This document shows, one piece after another, positions 15,141 to 23,720 of a stretch of 31,919 bases of DNA (positions are counted from its first letter, which is position 1; each line of letters begins with the position of its first letter). The DNA is from an uncultured Clostridia bacterium (GTDB lineage Bacteria; Bacillota; Clostridia; Christensenellales; Aristaeellaceae). The position numbers and the translations under genes are program-made. Under the pieces are notes generated by a model. It saw only the letters and a program-made list of their open reading frames with translations. It searched no databases and had not been told where the DNA came from. The DNA lies in NCBI GenBank assembly GCA_934636105.1, contig CAKTZR010000026.1, forward strand, positions 1 through 31,919, in the 5' to 3' direction.

Positions 15141-15845
15141 ATGCAGTATTCCAAAGAAGTGGAAGACATGATCTGCGTCGCCAAGGGCCCTAACCATGGC
15201 CCCGCGCCCATCCCTGAGGAGGGCAAGTGGATTCAGGCGAAGAAAATCGAGGACATCTCCGGCTATACCCACGGTGTGGGCTGGTGCGCGCCGCAGCAGG
15301 GCGCGTGCAAGCTGAGCCTGAATGTCAAGAACGGCGTCATCGAGGAAGCGCTGGTGGAGACCATCGGCTGCTCCGGCATGACCCATTCCGCCGCGATGGC
15401 TTCCGAAATTCTGCCGGGCAAGACCATCCTTGAGGCGCTGAACACCGACTTGGTGTGCGACGCGATCAACACCGCCATGCGCGAGCTGTTCCTGCAGATC
15501 GTCTATGGCCGCACCCAGTCCGCGTTCTCCGACGACGGTCTGCGCATCGGCGCGGGCCTTGAGGATTTGGGCAAGGGCCTGCGCTCCATGGTCGGCACCA
15601 TGTACGGCACCAAGGCTAAGGGCACCCGTTACCTCGAAATGACCGAGGGCTATGTGCTCAAGATGGCGCTGGATAAGGACGACCAGGTCTGCGGCTACCA
15701 GTTCCTCTCTCTGGGCAAGATGATGGACGCCATCAAGAAGGGCATGTCCCCGAACGAAGCCTATGAGAAGAACATCGGCACCTACGGCCGCTTCAAGGCC
15801 GAGGACGGCGCGGTGAAGTGGATCGACCCGCGGACGGATAAATAA
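15141..15845 (+). CDS. NifU-like iron-sulfur scaffold-type protein paired with GGGtGRT
   Basis: The 234-residue protein contains a NifU/IscU N-terminal-like domain at about residues 45-125: Cys49 and Cys56 (GWCAPQQGACKLSLNVKNGVIEEA), Cys77 in VETIGCSGMTHSAAMASEI, the PGKTILEAL segment, and Cys106. NifU-like proteins hold iron-sulfur clusters on three conserved cysteines. The N-terminal 44 residues (PNHGPAPIPEEGKW) and the C-terminal 100 residues lie outside the classical scaffold. No NifS cysteine desulfurase is adjacent. It is followed 19 bases later by the GGGtGRT gene, and databases annotate such pairs, as I recall, as an iron-sulfur scaffold next to a GGGtGRT protein. Function of the pair is unknown. 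ATG 15141 has a GGGGGAA-type SD. Confidence 0.8.
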   Translation: MQYSKEVEDMICVAKGPNHGPAPIPEEGKWIQAKKIEDISGYTHGVGWCAPQQGACKLSLNVKNGVIEEALVETIGCSGMTHSAAMASEILPGKTILEALNTDLVCDAINTAMRELFLQIVYGRTQSAFSDDGLRIGAGLEDLGKGLRSMVGTMYGTKAKGTRYLEMTEGYVLKMALDKDDQVCGYQFLSLGKMMDAIKKGMSPNEAYEKNIGTYGRFKAEDGAVKWIDPRTDK

Positions 15846-15864
15846 GAAGGAGGCGTGCGAAACA

Positions 15865-16884
15865 ATGGCTCTTTTTGAAAACTATGAAGGTCGTATGCCT
15901 CAGCTCCAGCCGGTGCTTGACAAGTACGGCTTCAAGGACTTTGACGAGGTCAAGGCCTACACCAACTCCAAGGGCGTGGACGCATATTCCATCGTGGAGA
16001 GCACCCAGCCCATCTGCTTTGAGAACGTGAAGTGGGCCTACGAGCTGGGCGCCGCCATCGCGATGAAGGAAGGCGTTAAGACCGCCGCCGAAGCCGCCAA
16101 ACGCATCGGTGAGGGTCTGCAGGCGTTCTGCATCCCCGGCTCCGTCGCCGACCAGCGCAAGGTCGGTCTTGGCCACGGCAATCTGGGCGCGATGCTGCTG
16201 GATGAAAACACCGAGTGCTTCGCTTTCCTCGCGGGCCACGAGTCCTTCGCGGCTGCCGAAGGCGCGATTAAGATCGCGCTGAACGCGAACAAGGTGCGCA
16301 CCAAGCCGCTGCGCGTCATCCTCAATGGCCTGGGCAAGGATGCGGCGATGATTATCAGCCGCATCAACGGCTTCACCTATGTGCAGACCAAGTATGATTA
16401 CCTCTCCGCCGACGTGAAAGAGGATCATGCTCTTTCCATCGTCAAGGAGATTGCCTACTCCAACGGCGAGCGCGCGAAGGTGCGCTGCTACGGCGCGGAC
16501 GACGTTCGCGAGGGCGTGGCCATCATGTGGCACGAGAACGCCGACGTTTCCATCACCGGCAACTCCACCAACCCGACGCGCTTCCAGCATCCGGTTGCGG
16601 GCACCTATAAGAAGGAGCGCCTCGAGGCCGGCAAGAAGTATTTCTCCGTCGCTTCCGGCGGCGGCACGGGCCGTACCCTGCATCCGGATAACATGGCTGC
16701 CGGCCCGGCCTCTTACGGCATGACCGATACTATGGGCCGCATGCACTCCGACGCGCAGTTCGCGGGCAGCTCCTCTGTTCCGGCGCACGTTGAGATGATG
16801 GGCTTCCTCGGCGCCGGCAATAACCCGATGGTCGGCATGACCGTCGCCGTTGCCGTCGCGGTGGAAGAAGCCATGAAGAAGTAA
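15865..16884 (+). CDS. GGGtGRT family protein of unknown function
   Basis: The 339-residue protein contains the family-naming motif at residues 265-271 (SVASGGGTGRTLHPDN). Other conserved-looking segments are GLGHGNLGAMLLDE, LAGHESFAAAEGAIKIALNA, LNGLGKDAAMIISRINGF, and a Gly/Ala-rich C-terminus with GNNPMVGMTVAVAVAVEEA. No signal peptide or long membrane helix is seen. The Gly-rich loop could bind a nucleotide or phosphate ligand, but that is a guess. It is the second gene of a two-gene operon with a NifU-like protein and is followed by a terminator, so the two proteins probably act together, perhaps as an iron-sulfur enzyme or its maturation factor. SD AAGGAGG, spacing 11. Confidence 0.85.
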   Translation: MALFENYEGRMPQLQPVLDKYGFKDFDEVKAYTNSKGVDAYSIVESTQPICFENVKWAYELGAAIAMKEGVKTAAEAAKRIGEGLQAFCIPGSVADQRKVGLGHGNLGAMLLDENTECFAFLAGHESFAAAEGAIKIALNANKVRTKPLRVILNGLGKDAAMIISRINGFTYVQTKYDYLSADVKEDHALSIVKEIAYSNGERAKVRCYGADDVREGVAIMWHENADVSITGNSTNPTRFQHPVAGTYKKERLEAGKKYFSVASGGGTGRTLHPDNMAAGPASYGMTDTMGRMHSDAQFAGSSSVPAHVEMMGFLGAGNNPMVGMTVAVAVAVEEAMKK

Positions 16885-16907
16885 GGCTTTTTAACAGTCA
16901 TAACGGG

Positions 16908-16936
16908 AGACCGCTTCGAAAGAGGCGGTTTCTTTT
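16908..16936 (+). terminator. Terminator of the NifU-like/GGGtGRT operon
   Basis: A seven-pair stem, AGACCGC with GCGGTTT (one G-T pair), encloses CTTCGAAAGAG-like loop sequence and is followed by CTTTTT. It lies about 25 bases after the stop. Confidence 0.75.
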
Positions 16937-17001
16937 TGCTTTGTGGGAATTTGGCCCGGCTGACAGTTTTCGCTAGGAAACACTTGGTCGAGGCCGATCT
17001 G

Positions 17002-17030
17002 TTGCAAAAAAACAAAACCTCATGTATAAT
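17002..17030 (+). promoter_or_regulatory. Sigma-A promoter of lon
   Basis: TTGCAA (17002-17007), 17 bases, perfect TATAAT (17025-17030). No CIRCE or other heat-shock operator is visible near it. Confidence 0.75.
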
Positions 17031-17088
17031 GGTTGCATGCCGTCTTGAGCTTTTACGAAAACAGGGCGGATAAAGGAGGAAACAAGCA

Positions 17089-19440
17089 TTGGCTAAGCCG
17101 AAAAAGAAAGTTACAGAACCGGTCAGCCTGCCGATGCTGCCGCTGCGCGGATTGATGGTTTTTCCGCATATGGTGCTGCATTTCGACGTGGGCCGCAAAA
17201 AATCCGTTGCGGCGTTGGAGCAGGCCATGGAGGAGAACCAGCGCATTTTCCTGGTTGCGCAGCGCGATATGGATGTGGATGATCCCGGCATTGACGATAT
17301 TTATCATGTGGGCACAATCGCCAGCGTCAAGCAGGTGCTTCGACTGCCGGGCGAGAACGTCCGCGTGCTCGTGGAGGGCAAAAGCCGCGCGATCCTGCGC
17401 GCAGTGACGCAGGAGGACCCGTATTTTGAGGGTGCGCTGGATGAGGTGACCGAGCAGGGAACGCCGGTTTCCATCGAGACGGACGCGCTTCTGCGCACCG
17501 CCTATCACTATTTTGAGGAATACTGCAAGACCAGCGGCCGAATCACCGGGGAAACGATGCAGTCCGTTTTGGAGATTGAAGACCCCGGCCAGCTGGCGGA
17601 TATCATTGCCGCGAATGTGCTCAGCAAGGTGGAGGATCGCCAGCAGGTGCTCGAAGAATTTGACGAGCTGGCGCGGCTGGAATCCGTCTGTGCGCTGCTC
17701 GTCCGCGAAACGGAACTGGCGGGCGTGGAGAAAAAGGTGCAGGCCCGCGTCCGCAAGCAGATTGAGCAGAATCAGAAGGATTACTTCCTGCGTGAGCAGA
17801 TCAAGGCTATTCAGACCGAGCTGGGTGACAAGGACGCGACGGATGTCGAAGACCTGCGCGAGCGCCTGGCGAAGACGCCGATGAACGACGAAGCCCGCGA
17901 CAAGGCGACCCGCGAGCTGGAACGGCTCAGCCGCATGGCGCCGGGCAGTCCGGAAATCGGGGTCAGCCGTACATATATCGAATGGCTGCTCGACCTGCCG
18001 TGGGGCAAAATCACGCCGGATAACCTCGATCTCAAGCGCGCGCGCCGGATTCTCGCCGAGGATCACTACGGGCTGGACGAAGTGAAGCAGCGCGTCATCG
18101 AATACCTGGCTGTCTGCCGCATCAAGAACAACATGAAGGGGCCTGTGCTCTGCTTTGTCGGCCCGCCGGGCGTGGGCAAAACGTCCATCGCCAAGAGCAT
18201 TGCCCGCGCGCTGGGACGCAAATTTGTGCAGATGTCGCTGGGCGGCGTGCGCGACGAGGCGGAAATCCGAGGCCACCGCAGAACGTATATCGGCGCGATT
18301 CCGGGCCGCATCATTTCGTCCATCAAGCAGGCCGGGACGATGAATCCGGTCTTTCTGTTCGATGAAATCGACAAGATGGCCTCCGATGTGCGCGGCGATC
18401 CGGCCAGCGCGATGCTCGAAGTGCTCGACAGCGCGCAGAACGACGCGTTCCGCGATCACTATCTGGAAGCGCCGTTCGACCTTTCCGGCGTGATGTTCAT
18501 CACCACGGCTAACTCGGTGGACACCATTCCGCGCCCGCTGCTCGATCGCATGGAGCTGATCGAGGTCAGCGGCTATACCGAGGATGAAAAGCTGAATATC
18601 GCCAAGCGCCATCTGCTGCCCAAGCAGATTGAGGAGCACGGCCTTGCGCCCAAGAGCGTCCGCATCAGCGACAAGGTGATGCGCAGCCTGATTCGCGGTT
18701 ATACGCTGGAGGCCGGCGTGCGCCGCTTGCAGCGCACCATCGGCAAGGTTGTCCGCAAGAGTGCGGTGGAGATGATCGACGAAAGCATCGATACCGTCAC
18801 GGTGACGCAGGAAAAACTGGAAAAGTTCCTCGGCGCGCCGCGGTTCCACTATGAAAAGGCGGGCAAAAAGCCGGAGGTTGGCGTCGTCAACGGTCTGGCG
18901 TATACGGTCGTCGGCGGCGACACGCTGCAAATCGAGACGACGACCATGCCGGGCACGGGCGTGCTCGAACTGACGGGCAGTCTCGGCGACGTGATGAAGG
19001 AGAGCGCCCGCGCGGCGCGATCCTATGTGCGCGCGCACGCGGTTGAATTTGGCATCGATCCGGAATTTTATAAAAAACTCGATATTCACATCCACGTGCC
19101 GGAAGGCGCGGTGCCCAAGGACGGGCCGAGTGCGGGCGTGACGATGACCACGGCGTTGGTTTCTGCGCTGACGGGCATTCCTGTCTGGCAGAACGTCGCC
19201 ATGACGGGCGAAATCACGCTGCGCGGCCGCGTACTCCCCATCGGCGGGCTGAAGGAAAAGCTGCTGGCGGCGCACCGAGCAGGCATCGACACCGTGCTCA
19301 TTCCGAAGGAAAACCTCAAGGATTTGGAGGAAGTACCCGCCAATGTGCGCGAAGCGCTGACCATCATTCCGGCGGAGGATGTACACACCGTGCTGGAAAC
19401 GGCGCTTTGCGAAAAGCCCGCCCCCAAGCCGCAGGCATAA
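17089..19440 (+). CDS. lon: ATP-dependent Lon protease (LonA type)
   Basis: Lon is a cytosolic hexameric AAA+ protease that degrades misfolded and regulatory proteins. The 783-residue chain has an N-terminal substrate-binding domain (LPMLPLRGLMVFPHMVLHFDVGR), a coiled helical region, Walker A GPPGVGKT at 358-365, Walker B FLFDEIDK, and the protease domain with catalytic Ser681 (PKDGPSAG) and Lys722 (GGLKEKLLAA). It starts with TTG at 17089, behind a strong AGGAGG at 17074-17079; no ATG fits the conserved N-terminus. The weak start codon may limit expression. engB follows after 17 bases, a common lon-engB arrangement in Firmicutes. Confidence 0.97.
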   Translation: MAKPKKKVTEPVSLPMLPLRGLMVFPHMVLHFDVGRKKSVAALEQAMEENQRIFLVAQRDMDVDDPGIDDIYHVGTIASVKQVLRLPGENVRVLVEGKSRAILRAVTQEDPYFEGALDEVTEQGTPVSIETDALLRTAYHYFEEYCKTSGRITGETMQSVLEIEDPGQLADIIAANVLSKVEDRQQVLEEFDELARLESVCALLVRETELAGVEKKVQARVRKQIEQNQKDYFLREQIKAIQTELGDKDATDVEDLRERLAKTPMNDEARDKATRELERLSRMAPGSPEIGVSRTYIEWLLDLPWGKITPDNLDLKRARRILAEDHYGLDEVKQRVIEYLAVCRIKNNMKGPVLCFVGPPGVGKTSIAKSIARALGRKFVQMSLGGVRDEAEIRGHRRTYIGAIPGRIISSIKQAGTMNPVFLFDEIDKMASDVRGDPASAMLEVLDSAQNDAFRDHYLEAPFDLSGVMFITTANSVDTIPRPLLDRMELIEVSGYTEDEKLNIAKRHLLPKQIEEHGLAPKSVRISDKVMRSLIRGYTLEAGVRRLQRTIGKVVRKSAVEMIDESIDTVTVTQEKLEKFLGAPRFHYEKAGKKPEVGVVNGLAYTVVGGDTLQIETTTMPGTGVLELTGSLGDVMKESARAARSYVRAHAVEFGIDPEFYKKLDIHIHVPEGAVPKDGPSAGVTMTTALVSALTGIPVWQNVAMTGEITLRGRVLPIGGLKEKLLAAHRAGIDTVLIPKENLKDLEEVPANVREALTIIPAEDVHTVLETALCEKPAPKPQA

Positions 19441-19457
19441 GAAAAAAGGAGCATACG

Positions 19458-20093
19458 ATGATCGTTAAACGCGCTGATTTTATCACATCCATGAAGGACT
19501 ACGGCGCTTTTGCCACGAAGGGCTGCCCGGAGGTGGCCTTTGCGGGCAAGAGCAACGTCGGCAAATCCTCGATGATTAACAAGCTGACCAACCGCAACAA
19601 GCTCGCCCGAACGAGCGCCACGCCGGGCAAGACGCGGCTCATCAACGTCTATCAGATCAACAATGAAATCAATTTCATCGATCTGCCGGGCTACGGCTTT
19701 GCGAAGGTCAGCAAAGAGGAAAAGCTCTCCTGGGGCAAGATGATGCAGGATTATTTTGCCACGACGGAGGATCTCTGTCATGTCTTTCATCTGGTGGATA
19801 TCCGCCACGAACCGAGCACCGAGGATAAGGAAATGGGCATGTTCCTCCGTCAGGCGGGCATTCCGTTCACCGTTGTGGCGACGAAGGCGGATAAAATCAG
19901 CCGCGGCGCGCGCATGAAGTATCTTGCGCCCATCTGCCGCGGGCTGCTGATTCAGCCGTGGCAGGTGATTCCGTTCTCCTCGGAGGACGGAACGGGCAAG
20001 GAGGAGCTGCTGAACAAGATCGAGCAGGTCTGCTATGCCGAGGAGGAGCAGGACGACGCGGCGGGCGAACCGACCCCGCCGATGGAGGACTGA
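19458..20093 (+). CDS. engB: Ribosome biogenesis GTPase EngB/YsxC
   Basis: EngB is an essential small GTPase needed for assembly of the 50S ribosomal subunit. The 211-residue protein contains G1 AGKSNVGKSS (29-38), the G2 region RTSATPGKTR (51-60), G3 DLPGYGFAKV (75 onward) and G4 TKAD, then PFSSEDGTGKEEL (G5 region). The C-terminus has an extra acidic tail rich in Glu, Asp and Pro (EEEQDDAAGEPTPP). ATG 19458 follows AAAAAGGAG. It is the second gene of the lon transcript and is closed by a strong terminator. Confidence 0.95.
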   Translation: MIVKRADFITSMKDYGAFATKGCPEVAFAGKSNVGKSSMINKLTNRNKLARTSATPGKTRLINVYQINNEINFIDLPGYGFAKVSKEEKLSWGKMMQDYFATTEDLCHVFHLVDIRHEPSTEDKEMGMFLRQAGIPFTVVATKADKISRGARMKYLAPICRGLLIQPWQVIPFSSEDGTGKEELLNKIEQVCYAEEEQDDAAGEPTPPMED

Positions 20094-20141
20094 AATCAAT
20101 CCCATTAGCATATCTAATAACCGACTTAACGGTCAGAATAA

Positions 20142-20192
20142 AAAGCGGAGCGCTTTGTCCCTTGAAAAATGGGGAAAGCGCTCCGTTTTCTT
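20142..20192 (+). terminator. Terminator after lon-engB
   Basis: CGGAGCGCTTT-GT-CCC (20146-20161) pairs with GGGGAAAGCGCTCCG (20171-20185), then TTTTCTTT. The stem is flanked by A and T tracts, so it may also act on the other strand. Confidence 0.85.
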
Positions 20193-20418
20193 TAAGATAA
20201 ACCGGATGGCGGCAAATAATACAGTTTTCCATCCTTTGAAATTAGACGAACATCTTCTGAAAATGGATCAGTGGAAGGAGTTTCAAAATAAGACATATCA
20301 TCTCCAATTTGCATTTGAATCATAGATACTATATTGTGAGGAATGGGATGATAATTTATAGTATCAAGTATCCACTAGACAAAATTCCAATAAGAAGAAT
20401 TAGAACGATATATTCCAT
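20192..20418 (-). pseudogene. Low-GC small membrane-protein gene, apparently frameshifted
   Basis: On the minus strand an ATG at 20418 with an AGAGGG SD (about 7 bases) starts a hydrophobic 20-residue peptide, MEYIVLILLIGILSSGYLIL, ending at TAA 20356. A different minus frame is open across that point (from about 20370) and runs to TAA at 20192-20194. It encodes about 58 residues including MQIGDDMSYFETPSTDPF and VRLISKDGKLYYLPPS, and has an internal ATG at 20323. A single frameshift near 20357-20370 would join a membrane anchor to a polar domain of a protein of roughly 77 residues. The region is much more AT-rich than its surroundings. It may be a decayed or recently acquired gene, or two tiny ORFs. 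Family not recognised. Confidence 0.35.
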
Positions 20419-20445
20419 ATCTATGCCCTCTTTTACTAGAAGCTG

Positions 20446-21201
20446 TTAATCGTTATGCGCAGGCATTTTCGCTTCCTCGCCGACGCACGCGCCCATCAGC
20501 TTGTTGATGGAGCGCTCCACCGCGTCGCGGCTGTTGCCCCAGGGCTTATCGGCGTTGCGGAAATCGTATTTGAGTGTGAACCATTCCAATTCTTTTTCGA
20601 CGCGTTCCAGATTCGGCAGCTCCACAGCGGCGACGGCTTGGGTGAAGGCTTCGGCCTGCGCGGCGGGAAGCGTTTTTTGCGCCAGATCGAGCACGAGCGC
20701 CAGATGCGGCAGGCAGAAACCTTTCGAACCGTCAAACATCGGCTTAAATTCGGCATTTGTGCCATAAAGCTGGGCGATGGTATAGGCGTAGCGGCTGACC
20801 GCGCCATTGATCTGTTCGCAGATGACGCAGCCGGAAAGGCGCTCGCGGATTTTTGCCGCGCGGGTATCTTCATTTTTGCCGCCGCGCAGCGCGGCCAGCA
20901 GCCCCTTTGAGCTGCCGCCGTTTTCCAGAATGGCTTTGAGGTCGCGCGTGACCTCCTGCATATGCGTATGCGTCATCAGGGCGAGACCGAGCCGGTTGCG
21001 GCGCTCAAACATCAGCCCGAAATGCCGCGCGCAGAAGCCGACTTTGTTGGTTTTCACCCGGCAGTCCGGTTCCATATACGCCGCGCCGAGCATGCTGTCC
21101 ACATATTGATCCTCACAGGCAATGCGCAGGCGGCAGAGGGGGCATTCGCTGTTTTCGCGGTATGCATCCAGAACGGGCAGGGTATCCAGCGTATATTTCA
21201 T
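20446..21201 (-). CDS. DUF6062 family protein, cysteine-rich
   Basis: The 251-residue protein begins MKYTLDTLPVLDAYRENSECPLC, which I recognise as the DUF6062 family of Clostridia. Two repeated Cys patterns stand out: CPLC followed by FCARH about 35 residues later, and CVIC followed by FCLPH. Both pairs look like metal-binding or redox sites and suggest an internally duplicated zinc- or iron-sulfur-type module. No membrane segment is seen. The molecular role is unknown. ATG 21201 has GAGGTGA with 6-base spacing. It is divergent from the SPOR-like gene, sharing an 80-base intergenic region. Confidence 0.8.
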   Translation of the reverse strand: MKYTLDTLPVLDAYRENSECPLCRLRIACEDQYVDSMLGAAYMEPDCRVKTNKVGFCARHFGLMFERRNRLGLALMTHTHMQEVTRDLKAILENGGSSKGLLAALRGGKNEDTRAAKIRERLSGCVICEQINGAVSRYAYTIAQLYGTNAEFKPMFDGSKGFCLPHLALVLDLAQKTLPAAQAEAFTQAVAAVELPNLERVEKELEWFTLKYDFRNADKPWGNSRDAVERSINKLMGACVGEEAKMPAHND

Positions 21202-21281
21202 CTTGATTCACCTCATACTGGGTCAAGGGATAATTCGGCGGCGGGGTTCATAGGCTCAAGGGCGAAACGGAGGGGAAGCGG

Positions 21282-22010
21282 ATGGCAAAGCGGCGGCTCA
21301 CCAGCAGGCAGAAGCGTCGGCGGACGAAGAAAATTCGGAATCGGGTGATTCTGGTCTTGGCGGTGCTGGCGCTTGCGTCGGCGGCGATGGCGCCCGATTT
21401 GCGGGCCTATCTGACGGCGAAAATCCGCGGCGGCGTGCAGGCGTTCGCCGATCTGCACGCGCATGAAATCAGCCTTGTCTTACCCGAAAAAAAGCTTGCG
21501 CTGCTTCAACTCGGCGTGTTTGACAACGGAGAGAGCGCCCAGAGCGAACGCGCGCGGCTGGCCGGACTGGGCACGCCGTGCGCCGTCTGGCAGGATGCGC
21601 GCATGCGGCTGATTGCAGACGCGGCGACCGGCCGGGAAACGCTCGCGGATGCGGCGGCACAGGGGCTGGCCTGCTTTGTCGCCGAAGAAACGCTTCCGCA
21701 TGTGGATATCCATTTGAGCGCAGGCGAAAACGACGCGCAGACGGCGGCAGAGCTACTGCATCTGCCGGACGAGACGCTTGCCCGATTGGAAGGGGATGAA
21801 GCGCTTGAAAGTATCCTGGCCGATGTGCAGATGCGGGCGCAGCAGGCGGTTTCGGCGCACCCGGAGAATGAGTTGTATACCCAGCTGGCGCAGAGCCTGA
21901 TCAACTGGTGTGCGTTGATGGAGGAAACGCCGGAAAATGCGCGGCCCTATGCGCGGGCGACGATGGCGCTGCTCTGCCGCGAACTGCGGCGGGCGCTTGT
22001 CAATCAATAG
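21282..22010 (+). CDS. Membrane-anchored protein with SPOR-like domain
   Basis: The 242-residue protein starts with a very basic cytoplasmic segment (KRRLTSRQKRRRTKKIRNR), one membrane helix (VILVLAVLALASAAMA) and an extracytoplasmic part. The stretch LALLQLGVFDNGESAQSERARLAGLGTPCAVW resembles a SPOR domain (Q-x-G-x-F, Ala-x-x-x-x-x-x-L-x-x-x-G), which binds denuded septal peptidoglycan. The rest is helical and not recognised. ATG 21282 follows GGAGGGG. It ends in a 7-base tail-to-tail overlap with the flavoprotein gene. A role in cell division or sporulation is possible but unproven. Confidence 0.7.
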   Translation: MAKRRLTSRQKRRRTKKIRNRVILVLAVLALASAAMAPDLRAYLTAKIRGGVQAFADLHAHEISLVLPEKKLALLQLGVFDNGESAQSERARLAGLGTPCAVWQDARMRLIADAATGRETLADAAAQGLACFVAEETLPHVDIHLSAGENDAQTAAELLHLPDETLARLEGDEALESILADVQMRAQQAVSAHPENELYTQLAQSLINWCALMEETPENARPYARATMALLCRELRRALVNQ

Positions 22011-23614
22011 GCTTTGAGCACCGCTTCCGCACAGCGCACGCCGTCCACCGCGGCGGAGGTGATGCCGCCCGCATAGCCTGCGCCCTCACCGCAGGGATAC
22101 AGCCCCAGCGCGCTGACGCTTTGCAGCGTTTCGTCACGGGAGATGCGCACGGGCGAGGAGGAGCGCGTTTCCGGCCCGGTGAGCACCGCATCCGGCAGAT
22201 CGAAGCCGTGCAGGCGGCGGCCCAGCAGGGGGAGCGCTTCGCGCATGGCGCCGATGAGCGGCGCGGGCAGAAGCTCGGCCAGATCGCAGGGGACAACGCC
22301 CGGCTTATAGCTTGGCTCGACCGAACCCAGCCTGCCGCTGGCGCGCCCGGCCAGCAGATCCCCGACGGTTTGACAGGGCGCTTTGCCGCTTTGGCCGCCC
22401 AGCACAAAGGCGCGGCGCTCGATTTCACGCTGGAGGAACATGCCCGCCAGCGGATGCTCGCTGCCGAAATCTTCCGGGCCGACGCCGACCAGCAGCGCGC
22501 TGTTGGCGTTCGCGCCGTCGCGGGCATAATAACTCATGCCGTTGGTGACGACGCTCTCCGGTTCGCTGGCCGCTGCAACGACCGTGCCGCCCGGACACAT
22601 GCAGAAGGTGTAGACGCTGCGGCCGCTGGGCAGATGCAGCGCCAATTTGTAATCCGCCGCGCCGAGCGCCGGATGGCTGGCCGCCGCGCCGTATTGCGAA
22701 GTGTTGATGAGACTTTGCGGATGCTCAATGCGTGCGCCGATGGAGAAGGGTTTCTGCACAAGCGTGATGCCGCCTGCCAGCAGGGATTCAAATGTGTCGC
22801 GGGCGCTGTGACCGATGGCGAGAATGACGGCTTCGGCAGGCAGCTCCTGTTCGCCCTGCGCATCAGCATAGCGAACGGCGGTGACGCGGCCGTTTTCATG
22901 CAGAATTTTCGTCAGCCTTGCGCCGAAATATACGTCTCCGCCCAATTCCAGAATGCGCATGCGCATGGCCTTGACCACGCCGCAGAGCTTGTCCGTGCCG
23001 ATGTGCGGTTTCGCATCGATCAGGATGTCATGCGGCGCGCCGAAACGGACGAACGTGCGCAGGACGTGTTCGCCGCGCGGGTCTTTCGTGCCGGTGTTGA
23101 GCTTGCCGTCGGAAAACGTGCCCGCGCCGCCCTCGCCAAATTGCACGTTGGAGGATGGCGAGAAAGCTTCCGCGCCGCGCGACCAGTAGGCATGAACATC
23201 GCGGGTGCGGGTATCCACGTCCTGACCACGCTCAAGCACGATGGGGCGCGCGCCCGCTTCGGCCAGCGTCAGCGCGGCAAATAATCCGGCGGGCCCAAAA
23301 CCGACGACAATCGGACGAACGGCAGGCGCATGCTCGAGCTTCGCGACGGCGGGCGGCGCGTAGGGCGTGACCAATCCGCCGACGGATGGGGCCAGCCGCG
23401 CGGCGATGCGCTTTTCATCCTGCGGATTTTTCAGCGCCACATCCAAAGCGACGACGAAGCAGATGTCGTTTTTTTTGCGCGCATCGACGCTCTTTTTGCT
23501 GATTTCGCAGCGCTCAATGGCGTTTTGCGAAACGCCCAGCGCCTTTGTCGCCGCCTGCACGAGCGATTTGTGGTGATAGGAAAGTGGAAGCTTGATATTA
23601 TAAAGCCTGAGCAT
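22004..23614 (-). CDS. NAD(P)/FAD-dependent oxidoreductase (uncharacterised dehydrogenase family)
   Basis: The 536-residue protein has about 95 N-terminal residues of mixed alpha/beta sequence (IKLPLSYHHKSLVQAATKALGV). A dinucleotide-binding site follows, GFGPAG (105-110) in VVGFGPAGLFAALTLAEAGA, then ERGQDVDTR, the GEGGAGTFSDGKL loop and AIGHSARDTF. The C-terminus has GEGAGYAGGITSAAVDGVRCAEAV, the flavin-binding end typical of the family. Annotators usually call it FAD-dependent protein or dehydrogenase; the substrate is unknown. ATG 23614 has GGAGGA five bases away. The open frame upstream crosses repeat copy D and is not credible. Confidence 0.85.
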   Translation of the reverse strand: MLRLYNIKLPLSYHHKSLVQAATKALGVSQNAIERCEISKKSVDARKKNDICFVVALDVALKNPQDEKRIAARLAPSVGGLVTPYAPPAVAKLEHAPAVRPIVVGFGPAGLFAALTLAEAGARPIVLERGQDVDTRTRDVHAYWSRGAEAFSPSSNVQFGEGGAGTFSDGKLNTGTKDPRGEHVLRTFVRFGAPHDILIDAKPHIGTDKLCGVVKAMRMRILELGGDVYFGARLTKILHENGRVTAVRYADAQGEQELPAEAVILAIGHSARDTFESLLAGGITLVQKPFSIGARIEHPQSLINTSQYGAAASHPALGAADYKLALHLPSGRSVYTFCMCPGGTVVAAASEPESVVTNGMSYYARDGANANSALLVGVGPEDFGSEHPLAGMFLQREIERRAFVLGGQSGKAPCQTVGDLLAGRASGRLGSVEPSYKPGVVPCDLAELLPAPLIGAMREALPLLGRRLHGFDLPDAVLTGPETRSSSPVRISRDETLQSVSALGLYPCGEGAGYAGGITSAAVDGVRCAEAVLKAY

Positions 23615-23650
23615 GACGTTCCTCCGAACATAAAGCATGTTTTCATTTGA

Positions 23651-23720
23651 CGCGAAGCGGCAAATCTGTGGAAAGTGCAGGAAACTCAGTTTCCTGCCGG
23701 GGTTTGGGGCAGAGCCCCAA
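23651..23720. repeat. Hairpin-chain repeat, copy D (right half only)
   Basis: Matches the right half of copy A: a GCGAAGCG segment, then GGAAAGT, the stem CAGGAAAC-TCA-GTTTCCTG, and TTGGGGC-AGA-GCCCCAA. The left half is missing. The downstream end overlaps the 3' end of the flavoprotein gene at 23686-24930. Confidence 0.75.

Noticed and set aside
17053..19386. Very long minus-strand open frame opposite lon (777 codons)
   Set aside because: It is antisense to a complete lon gene with all motifs, has a composition typical of GC-rich shadow frames and shows no recognisable domain.
20356..20418. KdpF-like transporter peptide
   Set aside because: The 20-residue hydrophobic peptide has the size but not the KdpF sequence pattern, and no kdp genes are near.
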